The notes under the pieces are model-generated. The model was given only the letters and a program-made list of their open reading frames with translations. It was not told where the DNA came from and made no database searches. A stretch of DNA of 64,000 nucleotides from the NCBI GenBank assembly GCA_016794595.1, contig JAEUJN010000018.1:34905-98904 (forward strand), given 5' to 3'. The number at the start of each line of letters is the position of its first letter. The stretch's first letter is position 1. The translations under genes and the position numbers were made by a program. Shown piece by piece: positions 56,061 through 64,000 of this stretch. This stretch comes from Kineosporiaceae bacterium. Its GTDB lineage: Bacteria; Actinomycetota; Actinomycetes; Actinomycetales; Kineosporiaceae.

Positions 56061-57631
56061 CTGTCGTTCCCCACATCCTCGACCGCCTCCCGCGGGGGGG
56101 CTGACTGCGCCGTCGAATCGGCGCTCGCCGGGCCGGCACGTCGGCGCCGCAGTCCGGAGGACCCCAGGCCCCAGATCAGGGCGAGGTCGCGACGGACCCA
56201 CGGCAGGACGGCGGCCGCCAGACCGATCGCGGCCAGGCCGGCCGGGACGCCGAGCAGCAGCTGCAGCGCAGCGGGCGCCCCGGACCCCTCGAGCCAGGAC
56301 GCCAGCGCGACCGCGGCCCCGCCGGCGGGCAGACCCACCCCGGCGATGGCGAGCACCGCCGTCCGCAGCAGCCGCCCGGCCGGCGCGCGGCTGACCCGGG
56401 CGACCCACCACATCTGCACCAGCCAGTCGAGCACGTAGGCCACCGAGGCGGTGACCGCGACCCCGAGCGCGCCCCAGGGCAGGCCGGACAGCATCACGGC
56501 GATCACGATCGGCCGGGTCAGGACGTACATCCGGAACTGGGTTCCGGTCAGGCCCTCGGCCAGGAAGACCCAGTAGGCGATCTGGGCCACGGCACGGAAG
56601 ACGCCACCCACCGCCAGGGCGGCGAAGATCGGGCCCACCGGCTCCCACCCGGGGCCGAACAGCACCCGGACCAGGGGATCGGCCAGGCCGGCGGCCATCG
56701 CCAGCAGCGGGGCGGTGACGTAGCAGCCCACCAGCTGGGCCCGGTGCAGGTAGCGGGGGTAGAGCTGCGGGTCCTGGTGGACCCGGGACAGGATGGGCAG
56801 GGCGATGGTGGTCAGCGGGGCGTTGATCTGGTTCAGCGGCATCATGACCAGCTGGTAGCCGCGGCTGTAGTAGCCCAGTGCGGCCTGACCGGACCAGGCG
56901 CCGATGGCGACGTTGTCGATGTTGCGCGTGCCGTAGGCGATCAGCTGGGTGCCGAGCATCCCGCCGCCGTAGCGGAAGAACCGGCGGATCGAGACCTCCC
57001 GGCGAGGTGGCGAGGGCACGAACCGGGACTGCCACCAGCTCAGCACCAGCGTGGCCGCGGCCACCGTGTTGAGCTGCACCACGATCGCCCAGTACCCCCA
57101 CCCGGCCAGGGCGGTCAGGATGGCGGCGGTCAGCGCCACCAGCTGGCCGGCGACGTCGGCCACGGCGAGCGCCGAGAAGCGCAGGCTGCGACTGAGATCC
57201 GCCCGGAACTGGGTGGCCGCCCCGTTGAGCACGAACATGGCGGAGGTGGCGGTGACCACCGCGGTGAGCCTCGGGTCGCCGTAGAGCAGGACGATCAGGG
57301 GCGCCACGGCGACCGCGAGCCCGGCAGCGGCCAGACCGAGAACGGTGTTGGCCCAGAACAGGTTCGAGCGTTCGTCGCGGCTCAGCGTGCTCGCCTGGAT
57401 CGCGGCCGAGTTCAGCCCGAAGTCCCGCAGGATGTCGGCCACCCCGATGATCGAGACCGCCATGGCCACCAGGCCGAAGTCCGAGGGCGAGAGCAACCGG
57501 GTCAGCACGGTGAGCGAGACCAGTTGCAGGCCGAAGCGGACGCCCTGCGCCGCCAGCGTCACCGAGGTACCGCGGACGGCCCGCCGGCCGAGGTCGGCGG
57601 GCGGGCCGGGAGGGGACGGGGACGGGGACAC
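56057..57631 (-). CDS. Wzx-type polysaccharide flippase
   Basis: A 524-aa MOP-superfamily membrane protein with 12-14 hydrophobic helices. The N-terminal AVRGTSVTLAAQGVRFGLQLVSLTVLTRLLSPSDFGLVAMA and later YGGGMLGTQLIAYGTRNIDNVAIGAW are typical of lipid-linked oligosaccharide exporters. The start is GTG 57631 with GAGGAG directly in front; the spacing is tight, but no better start is near. Only 4 bp separate it from the kinase stop. Confidence 0.9.
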   Translation of the reverse strand: MSPSPSPPGPPADLGRRAVRGTSVTLAAQGVRFGLQLVSLTVLTRLLSPSDFGLVAMAVSIIGVADILRDFGLNSAAIQASTLSRDERSNLFWANTVLGLAAAGLAVAVAPLIVLLYGDPRLTAVVTATSAMFVLNGAATQFRADLSRSLRFSALAVADVAGQLVALTAAILTALAGWGYWAIVVQLNTVAAATLVLSWWQSRFVPSPPRREVSIRRFFRYGGGMLGTQLIAYGTRNIDNVAIGAWSGQAALGYYSRGYQLVMMPLNQINAPLTTIALPILSRVHQDPQLYPRYLHRAQLVGCYVTAPLLAMAAGLADPLVRVLFGPGWEPVGPIFAALAVGGVFRAVAQIAYWVFLAEGLTGTQFRMYVLTRPIVIAVMLSGLPWGALGVAVTASVAYVLDWLVQMWWVARVSRAPAGRLLRTAVLAIAGVGLPAGGAAVALASWLEGSGAPAALQLLLGVPAGLAAIGLAAAVLPWVRRDLALIWGLGSSGLRRRRAGPASADSTAQSAPPREAVEDVGNDR

Positions 57632-57635
57632 CTCC

Positions 57636-59498
57636 TCAGTCCTCGTCGTCCCCGGGGGCCGTGCGGGTCCGGCCGCTGCCGTGGGCGGTGCTGCCGGCGG
57701 TGCCGCTGGGGGTGCTGGCGGTGCCGCTGGGCTCGTCGACCCCCGGAGGCGTCATCGAGCGCATGGCGTCGACCCGGCGCCGGATGTCGGCGAGGTCGAG
57801 TCGGCTCGTGGTCGCCGAGGCAGTCGACCCCGACAGCGGGGAGCCGGGGGAGCCGGTGACCGAGGGGACCTGGGACGAGACCGCCGCCTCGGTGGTGGCC
57901 GCCGGGGACGCCGCGGGGCGCGGGTCGGCGGACGGCCAGCGGTGGCCGGCGGCCGCGGCACCGCTCGCGCTGCGCGCGGCTGTCCGGGGCGCGGCGCCGA
58001 TCGACCTCCCGGTCGAGGGCCCGGTCGTCGTTGCCTCCGGTGATCCGTCCTCCGTCGCGGTCGTGACGTCCCGGGGGGCGGCCGTGATCGGCCGGCTGGC
58101 CGGGCGCCCGCCGGGCTGGGCGTCTGCGCGGTCGGCGTCCGCCGAGCCGGCCGTCGAGCGCACCCCCGAGCTGCCGCCGCTCTCCGGGGTGTTGTTCAGC
58201 ACCACGCCGATCACCGAGGCCGCCATCTCGAGGCGGTGCATGACCTCGGTGAGCTCGTGCCGGGCCGTGGTCCGGGCGTCGACCACCACGATCGAGGCGT
58301 CGGTCTGCGCGGCCACCAGGGCGCCGTCGGTGGAATCCAGCAGGGCGGGGGTGTCGACGAGCACCAGGTCGTAGCGCGAGCTGACCTCGTCGAGCAGGCC
58401 GGTCATGCTGGAGGAGCCCAGCAGCTCGCTGGCGCCCTCCGCCGGTGACCCGGCGGTGATCACGTCGATCGGCTGGGCGTCCCACTTGCGCGGGGACCAG
58501 GGCTGGATGACGCTGTCCAGTCGCTCGGCGCCCGAGAGCACCGAGGTCAGGCCGAGCGAGGGGTTGACCCCGCTGAAGAGCGAACTCACCTGGGGGTTGC
58601 GCAGGTCGGCGTCGATCACCAGCACCCGGCGTCCGCTGTTCGCCAGGGCAACCGCCAGGTTCGCCGCCAGGGAGGTGCGGCCCTCTCCGGCCTGGCCGGA
58701 GACCACGGCCACCAGGCGGGTGTCCTGGGCGAGCCGGGCCAGCAGGTTGGTCCGCAGCATCCGGAAGGACTCCGAGCGCGGCAGGTGCGGCTGGGAGTCG
58801 ACCGGCAGCGGGCGGGTGCGTGCCCGGGGGTCACGCACGATCGAGGCGACCACCGGGACAGCGGTCACCTCGGCCACGTCCTCGCGGGTGCGCACGGTGC
58901 CCGCCACGGCCTCGCGCAGATAGAGGTAGAGCCCGGCGAGCAGCAGACCGCCGAACACCCCGAAGCCGGCCTGGCGCACCGTGTTCGGGGCGATCGGCGA
59001 GGTGGGGACCTTGGCCACCGAGACCGTCCGGACGACGATCGGCAGCGCAGCGCGCTGAGTGCCCTGGCTGACCGAGCGCACGGCCCGGGCAAGCTCGGTG
59101 GTGACCGCGTTCGCCAGGTCCGCGGCACCCTGGGCGGAGCCGGCGTCCGCGCTGATCTCGGCCAGTACCGAGCGGGACTTCACGTCGACGGAGATCTTCT
59201 TGGCCAGCTCGGGAGGGGTGGTCCCGAGCCCCAGTTCGCTGATCACTCCCTGCAGGACCAGGGGGGTCAGCGCCAGCTCCGCATAGGACGGCACGACCTG
59301 CTGCACGTAGGTCCCGCCGTCCACCACGTCGCGCACGGTGGTGCCGCCGTCCAGGGCGAAGATCACGGTGGCACTCGCGCGGTACTGCACCGGGGTGACC
59401 GCCCACCAGGCCATCGCGGCGGCGATGCCCAGCAGGAAGAGCAGCACCAGTGCCCGCCAGCGGCGGCGCGCCGCAGCGCGCACCGAGGCCAGATCCAT
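57636..59498 (-). CDS. Wzz/Wzc-like polysaccharide co-polymerase with BY-kinase domain
   Basis: A 620-aa protein. The Wzz part has two transmembrane helices (about 16-35 and 178-194) and the VTPVQYRASATVIFAL motif. The ATPase part has P-loop SGQAGEGRTSLAANLA (267-282), with Arg where Wzc-type enzymes have Lys, Walker A' VLVIDADLRNPQ (292-303) and Walker B LVLVDTPALLD (378-388). The last 180 residues are Ala/Ser/Thr/Gly/Pro-rich, end DDED and contain no tyrosine, so the usual C-terminal Tyr cluster for autophosphorylation is absent. The start is ATG 59498, with AAGGAG upstream. Control of polymer length is the likely role. Confidence 0.88.
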   Translation of the reverse strand: MDLASVRAAARRRWRALVLLFLLGIAAAMAWWAVTPVQYRASATVIFALDGGTTVRDVVDGGTYVQQVVPSYAELALTPLVLQGVISELGLGTTPPELAKKISVDVKSRSVLAEISADAGSAQGAADLANAVTTELARAVRSVSQGTQRAALPIVVRTVSVAKVPTSPIAPNTVRQAGFGVFGGLLLAGLYLYLREAVAGTVRTREDVAEVTAVPVVASIVRDPRARTRPLPVDSQPHLPRSESFRMLRTNLLARLAQDTRLVAVVSGQAGEGRTSLAANLAVALANSGRRVLVIDADLRNPQVSSLFSGVNPSLGLTSVLSGAERLDSVIQPWSPRKWDAQPIDVITAGSPAEGASELLGSSSMTGLLDEVSSRYDLVLVDTPALLDSTDGALVAAQTDASIVVVDARTTARHELTEVMHRLEMAASVIGVVLNNTPESGGSSGVRSTAGSADADRADAQPGGRPASRPITAAPRDVTTATEDGSPEATTTGPSTGRSIGAAPRTAARSASGAAAAGHRWPSADPRPAASPAATTEAAVSSQVPSVTGSPGSPLSGSTASATTSRLDLADIRRRVDAMRSMTPPGVDEPSGTASTPSGTAGSTAHGSGRTRTAPGDDED

Positions 59499-59523
59499 CA
59501 CCGGCTCCTTGTCATCAGGCACC

Positions 59524-59594
59524 CAGTCAGCTCAGGGCACACAGTCATCTCAGGGCACACAGTCATCTCAGGGCACTCTGTCGTCTCAGGCACT
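59524..59594. repeat. 18-bp tandem repeat at the pseudokinase-kinase junction
   Basis: Three full units (59524, 59542, 59560) differ at one or two positions from CAGTCATCTCAGGGCACA; a shorter fourth unit (59578-59594) contains the pseudokinase stop and its last codons. On the minus strand each unit has CCTGAGATGACT, so the array looks like an amplified copy of the gene terminus. It fills most of the 87-bp gap. Confidence 0.85.
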
Positions 59595-60965
59595 CAGGAC
59601 CACTCCCATCGGTTGGGCGCCGACGGCGTCCAGGGAGTCCAGCACGTCCACCAGCAGTTCGCGGGACATCGAGGCGTCGTCGGTCACCACGATCACCCCG
59701 TCGGTCAGCGCCGAGACCAGCAGGCCGTCGGCCGCCCGCAGCGCGGGCGCCGTCTTGACCAGCACGACGTCGAACTGCTGCCGGACGCCGGCCAGCAGGT
59801 CCGAGATCGCCGGCGAGGTCAGGGCATCCGGACCGAGATCCTCCTGTCCCGCGGGCAGGATGAAGGGCTCGCGGGCCCGGGCGCGGCGGACCGCCTGCTG
59901 CCAGGTGGCCTTGCCGGCCAGCACCTCGGTCAGGCCCACCCGGCCCTCCGACGGGGGGTCCGCTGAACCCCCGGCCACACCGTTGCTCTTGCCCGTGGTC
60001 GCACCGCGCAGGTCGGTGTCCACGAGCAGCACCCGGTGGCCGACCCGAGCCAGGATCCGTCCGAGCTCGTCGACCGTGGTGATCGTGGCGCGGTCGTCGT
60101 AGGCGGAGGTGAAGGCCACGGTGCGCACCTGGCTGCCGGCGGTCAGGGCGATGATGTTCGCCCCCAGTTCGTGGATCCGCTCGCGGGGCTGATGGCCCCC
60201 CTGCCGAAGCCAGCCCACCAGCCGGCGGGCGCCGCTGGTGGCCCGGGGGGCCGCGCCGAGCACCGGCAGCTTGGTGACGGCGGAGACCTCACTGCGTCCG
60301 ATCAGGCGGCGGTTGACCACGGCCAGCGTCACCGCCAGCATCACCCCGGCGATCAGGCCGAGGCCGAGCCCCACCCCGATCATCAGCCCGGTGCGGGGCC
60401 AGATGGGGCTGCGCGGGGGAACCGCCTGGGAGACGATCTGGCCGCGCAGCCGGGCGCCGGTGGTCTCGGCCTCCGACGGGGTGCCGGGTCCGGCGGACGG
60501 CGTTGGGTTGGGCGTGGGCACGGTTCTCGCGGGGTTCAGATCGTCGACGGTGGCGACGAGCCGGGTGGCGACCGCATTGGAGATCTTCGCTGCGCGGGCC
60601 GGGTCGGCGTCCGTGACGTTGATCCGCAGGATCAGGCTGTCGAGGTCGGCGGTGGCCGAGACATGCTCGGCCAGGTGGACCGCGTCGGTGTCCAGGGCCA
60701 GGTCCTCGATCACCGGGTCCAGCACGACCGGCAGCGCGACCACCCGGGCGTAGGACTGCACCATGGCGCTGGTGTAGGTGAAGGTCCGGCTCAGCTGCCC
60801 GGTTTGCGCGGGTCCGCTGAAGCCGAACAGCACACGAGTGCTGGCGCGGTACTGGGGCGTACTGAGCGCGGCGACCGCGACCGCGGCCAGCACGGCGGCG
60901 AGCGCGGTGGCCACGATGACCACCCAGCGCGCGCGCAGGATCTGCAGGTACTCGTACAGACTCAT
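59586..60965 (-). CDS. Wzz/Wzc-like protein with degenerate kinase domain (pseudokinase)
   Basis: A 459-aa relative of the next gene. Its Wzz part begins MSLYEYLQILRARWVVIVATALAAVLAAVAVAAL and has a second helix near 194-216. The BY-kinase-like part is decayed: the P-loop position reads SAYDDRAT (287-294) with no GxGK, Walker A' VLLVDTDLRG (312-321) is kept, and Walker B VDTPP reads VKTAPA (403-408). ATP binding is therefore doubtful. It is first in the operon and may assemble with, and regulate, the Wzc-like ATPase. Confidence 0.88.
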   Translation of the reverse strand: MSLYEYLQILRARWVVIVATALAAVLAAVAVAALSTPQYRASTRVLFGFSGPAQTGQLSRTFTYTSAMVQSYARVVALPVVLDPVIEDLALDTDAVHLAEHVSATADLDSLILRINVTDADPARAAKISNAVATRLVATVDDLNPARTVPTPNPTPSAGPGTPSEAETTGARLRGQIVSQAVPPRSPIWPRTGLMIGVGLGLGLIAGVMLAVTLAVVNRRLIGRSEVSAVTKLPVLGAAPRATSGARRLVGWLRQGGHQPRERIHELGANIIALTAGSQVRTVAFTSAYDDRATITTVDELGRILARVGHRVLLVDTDLRGATTGKSNGVAGGSADPPSEGRVGLTEVLAGKATWQQAVRRARAREPFILPAGQEDLGPDALTSPAISDLLAGVRQQFDVVLVKTAPALRAADGLLVSALTDGVIVVTDDASMSRELLVDVLDSLDAVGAQPMGVVLSA

Positions 60966-61060
60966 GTGGTCATCCCTCCCCTCGTGTTCAGGCCCCTCTG
61001 TCGGACCCGGTCGTCCGGCCGGCGGGGTGATTCAGCGTTTCGCCGGCCGGACTTCCGAGG

Positions 61061-64000
61061 TCAGAGGCTCGAGCCCGACAGATCGTCGAACCGGACGGCG
61101 GCCGGCGAGGTCGCGGTGCCCGAGACGTAGGTGACCAGGCCCACCCAGCCGGCACCCTGGAGCCCGGCGGTCGAGTCGGTCACCGTCTGCAGCCAGGTGG
61201 TGGGCTCGGTGGCGCCGTCCAGCCAGACCCGATAGCTGATCTGGGTGGGGTCGGCGCCGGAGACCTGGGCACGCACCCGCAGCTTGGACCCGGTGGTGTA
61301 GGTCAGACCCGGCACGGCCACCTGGCCGGCCAGGAAGGTCTCGGTCGTGCCCACCAGCTTGCTGATCCCCGCGGTCACCACCCCGGTGCTCTGCAGGCGG
61401 ACGCGCATCCGGTAATCGCCACCGGAGCCGCCGCGCAGGATGCCCGAGATGTACACGCCACCCCCGGTCACCGGGCCATCGGTCCAGGTGGTGAACGTCA
61501 GGTCGGTGGCCGCGCTGGACACCTGGTTCAGCCGGGCGGTGAGGGTCTTGCCCGCCGGGACCGTCATCAGCCCGGCGCCCCCGCTCACCGCGGTGGTCGA
61601 CCCGGTGCCGGTGAAGGACCAGGATCCACCCGTCGCAGCGCTACCCCAGCCCGAGGCGAGGTCACGGTCGAAGGCATCCGCGGCCACGGTCTGTCCTGCC
61701 TGGATCGGCTGGACGGTCACCTCCTGGCTGGTGCTCGCCGTCGCTCCGCGGTTGTCGGTCACGGTCAGGGCGACGGTGTACGTGCCTGCCGCTGCGTACG
61801 TGTGCGGTGCGCTGGCGCCGGTCGCCGTGGCGCCGTCCCCGAAGTCCCAGGCGTAGGCGGCGATCGAGCCGTCAGGGTCCACCGAGGTGGTGCCGTTGAC
61901 CACGACCGCCAGCCCGGTCGCGGTGGCGGTGAACGCGGCCGTCGGCGACTGGTTCGGCGGCGGGGTGACCGTGACCGTGTGCGTCACGGACGCCGTGGCG
62001 CCCAGGTTGTCGGTGACGGTCAGGGTGACCGGGTAGCTCGCTGCGACGTCCGGGTACTGGTGACTCGTGGTCACGTCGGTTCCCGTGGTGCCGTCCCCGA
62101 AGTCCCAGGCGTAGCTGGTGATCGTGCCGTCCAGGTCGTTGGACCCGGTGGCGTTGAAGGTGAGCGTGCGCCCGGACCCGCCGGTGCTGAACGCCGCGAT
62201 CGGTGGCTGGTTGGCCACCTGGCCGGTGCGTGCCTCCCAGTGAGCGGTCACCGCCTCGGCGGAGAGCTGGTGCGGGTACACCGCCACCTCGTCGATGGTG
62301 CCGGCGAAGGCGTTGCTGGTCGGACGGTTCGGCCAGTTGGTCAGGTTGTCGCCGGCGACTCGCCAGTACCCCTTGTAGTACACGGCGTTCCGCGGGGTGG
62401 CCGAGGAAGCCACCAGGGAACCGTCGACGAACAACTGCAGACCTGCGGCCCCGACGCTGCCCACGACGTGGTGCCAGGTGCCGTCGTTGTAGGCCGCAGG
62501 TGAGATCACCGTGTTCAGTCCGCCGAGGGAGACGCCCATCACCAGCTGACCGGAGTTGGTCATGTACAGGTGGCGGTCGTTGGTGCTGCTGCTCCCCGTG
62601 CGGCTGGAGCCGAACCCGACGATCTTGCCGCCGCGCGTGGTCGTGGTCTTGATCCAGGCCTCCACCGACACTCGCAACGGGGAGGGCCCGGACGCCCCGC
62701 TGCTCGCCGCGGGCACCGAGGCGGTCCCCGGGAAGGTGGTCGCGGGGTCGGTGTCACCGGTGATCGGGCCGACCTGGCCGCCGGTGGCGCCGGTGGCCAG
62801 GGTGAGGTTGTTGGTGCCCGCCCAGTCCACGGCGGTTGTGCCGGACTCGCCCAGCCGCCAGTGCCGGGTGGCGCCGTCGGTGCGCACCAGCGAGGTGTAG
62901 GCGGGCGACGTGGGCGAACCGGCCGGGACCGTGGCGGTCACCGCGTTCCCGATCAGCACATTGCCCAGGCCATCGGTCACCCGGATGCGGTAGGTCTGCG
63001 TACTGCCCGCCGGGGCGGTGGTGTCGGTGAACCGCATGCCCTCCCGGTCGTACCAGGCGTTGCCCCGCTTCAGGGTGCCCACGATGGTGGAGGCCCCCAG
63101 GGTGGCGCCGCGCAACACCTCGTAGGTCAGCCACTGGCTGTCGCGGTCCCAGGAGGCGGTCCAGCTCAGGCGCACGCTGCCGGGCACCGAGGTGTCGACC
63201 GCGGGTACCAGGTCCTGACCGGCCTTGGGACCCTCGGCGTTGGCGGCGAGGCCCGTGCGGGCGAACCGCGCAATACCCTGCTGGGGGATGCCGTTGACGC
63301 TGGGGAACTCCCCGGCGACGGTCAGGTAGTCGGCCGTCCCCTCGGTGGTCCAGGCGGCCTGGTCGCTGCCGGTGAAGGTCCCCGCCGCCAGGTCCGGCGT
63401 CCAGTGCAGCCACTCGGGGGCCGGCTGGGTGGAGAAGTTGCCGCCGGCGTTCACCAGGCCACTGGCGGACCGGGTGGTCGTGCTGGCCGCCGCGCGCTGG
63501 TAGCCGCGCACCGGCAACTCGGGGAGGCCGCCGATGGTGGAGCAGTCGTGCATGTGTCCGACGTGGTAGAGCACGGTGCCGACGGGTTCGATGTCGTAGC
63601 TGTCCCCGCGGCACCCGGTGACGAACTCGATCGAGCCGTCGGCGACGGTGGCCGCGAAGGTGCCCTCGAAGTTGCCGCCGGTGCCGAAGGTGTAGCCGGT
63701 GCCGTACACCCGCTCGGCATCGCTCTTGAGCGAGTAGATGGCCGCGTTGTTCCCGCCGTTGCGGATGGTGGCGTTGGCCTGCCACGGCACCAGGGCGGCG
63801 GTCTGGGCATCCAGCGCGCCCATGCCGTAGGTCGGGGTGGAGTTGATGTTGGCGAACCGGCCACCGACCACGACCTTGCCGCTGCCGGCCGGCGCGGTCA
63901 GGGTGAGCACCTCGGCGTCGGCGGTGGGCGCCCAGGAGAGCAGGGCGCCGTTGGTCGCGGACACGGCCGCCAGCCGGGTTCGGGCGACGTTCCGGACGAC
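61061..64000 (-). CDS. Large secreted propeller / FN3 / LamG / PKD protein (5' end outside window)
   Basis: At least 979 residues; the frame is open to the window end, so the N-terminus is missing. Order from the N side: propeller blades (VVVGGRFANINS, paralogous to 45220-47148), an FN3-like region (VPGSVRLSWTASWDRDSQWLTYEVLR), a LamG/concanavalin-like domain (VSVEAWIKTTTTRGGKIVGFG ... GTIDEVAVYPHQLS), two PKD domains (NDLDGTITSYAWDFGDGT and VDPDGSIAAYAWDFGDGA), and the shared 200-residue C-terminal module ending DDLSGSSL. It is probably a surface or matrix protein linked to the polysaccharide. It lies 95 bp upstream of the pseudokinase, on the same strand. Confidence 0.9.
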   Translation of the reverse strand, partial: VVRNVARTRLAAVSATNGALLSWAPTADAEVLTLTAPAGSGKVVVGGRFANINSTPTYGMGALDAQTAALVPWQANATIRNGGNNAAIYSLKSDAERVYGTGYTFGTGGNFEGTFAATVADGSIEFVTGCRGDSYDIEPVGTVLYHVGHMHDCSTIGGLPELPVRGYQRAAASTTTRSASGLVNAGGNFSTQPAPEWLHWTPDLAAGTFTGSDQAAWTTEGTADYLTVAGEFPSVNGIPQQGIARFARTGLAANAEGPKAGQDLVPAVDTSVPGSVRLSWTASWDRDSQWLTYEVLRGATLGASTIVGTLKRGNAWYDREGMRFTDTTAPAGSTQTYRIRVTDGLGNVLIGNAVTATVPAGSPTSPAYTSLVRTDGATRHWRLGESGTTAVDWAGTNNLTLATGATGGQVGPITGDTDPATTFPGTASVPAASSGASGPSPLRVSVEAWIKTTTTRGGKIVGFGSSRTGSSSTNDRHLYMTNSGQLVMGVSLGGLNTVISPAAYNDGTWHHVVGSVGAAGLQLFVDGSLVASSATPRNAVYYKGYWRVAGDNLTNWPNRPTSNAFAGTIDEVAVYPHQLSAEAVTAHWEARTGQVANQPPIAAFSTGGSGRTLTFNATGSNDLDGTITSYAWDFGDGTTGTDVTTSHQYPDVAASYPVTLTVTDNLGATASVTHTVTVTPPPNQSPTAAFTATATGLAVVVNGTTSVDPDGSIAAYAWDFGDGATATGASAPHTYAAAGTYTVALTVTDNRGATASTSQEVTVQPIQAGQTVAADAFDRDLASGWGSAATGGSWSFTGTGSTTAVSGGAGLMTVPAGKTLTARLNQVSSAATDLTFTTWTDGPVTGGGVYISGILRGGSGGDYRMRVRLQSTGVVTAGISKLVGTTETFLAGQVAVPGLTYTTGSKLRVRAQVSGADPTQISYRVWLDGATEPTTWLQTVTDSTAGLQGAGWVGLVTYVSGTATSPAAVRFDDLSGSSL

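Overview
The window is 64 kb of very GC-rich DNA with dense genes, GTG starts, ATGA/GTGA overlaps and an Lsr2 nucleoid protein. This points to a chromosomal segment of an actinobacterium (class Actinomycetia); I cannot fix the genus. The backbone order tilS-hpt-ftsH-folE-folP-folB/K-DUF3180 ... DUF2520-panC-nadC ... lsr2 ... clpC is the conserved actinobacterial housekeeping block (the Mycobacterium tuberculosis Rv3625c-Rv3596c region has the same order in outline, from memory), here interrupted by accessory genes.

1-9.8 kb: tRNA-lysidine synthase, HPRT, FtsH and the folate pathway (GTP cyclohydrolase, DHPS, a fused FolB-FolK), with a SulP transporter inserted between folE and folP. folE has no ATG, GTG or TTG start and seems to begin at a CTG overlapping the ftsH stop. 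9.8-30.8 kb: a DUF4062/NB-ARC/TPR STAND ATPase; a membrane protein coupled to a receiver-like/thioredoxin-reductase-like fusion; an orphan NuoD-like protein; two bacterial PH-domain membrane proteins; a MidA/NDUFAF7-type methyltransferase; an acetyltransferase-like gene coupled to an N-succinylamino acid racemase/OSBS enolase; a HIT-like protein, a LAL-type LuxR regulator, a VOC protein, a secreted beta-propeller, a methyltransferase and a DUF2520 Rossmann protein. 31-41.6 kb: SPFH protein, ribbon-helix-helix-like protein, panC, a NadC homologue lacking several active-site residues, a glycosyltransferase, lsr2, a CoA ligase and clpC.

41.7-64 kb: an envelope/exopolysaccharide region. It holds a PepSY-like protein, a secreted metallophosphoesterase with PKD domain, secreted beta-propeller/PKD/LamG proteins that share one C-terminal module of about 200 residues, two paralogous small exported proteins, a CDP-alcohol phosphatidyltransferase, a PIG-L deacetylase, two paralogous GT2 glycosyltransferases, a stalked beta-helix protein, and a tight minus-strand operon: Wzz-like pseudokinase, Wzc-like ATPase, Wzx flippase, GT2, Wzy/O-antigen ligase. 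The last gene runs off the right end.

A dispersed perfect or near-perfect palindrome of about 40 bp (GTGATCATGCACTTTCGA and its reverse complement around a 4-nt loop) occurs at 4.7, 23.7, 42.4 and 44.5 kb, with a decayed copy at 51.8 kb. All copies are at gene ends, two of them supplying a stop codon. I saw no tRNA, rRNA, CRISPR array, transposase or integrase.
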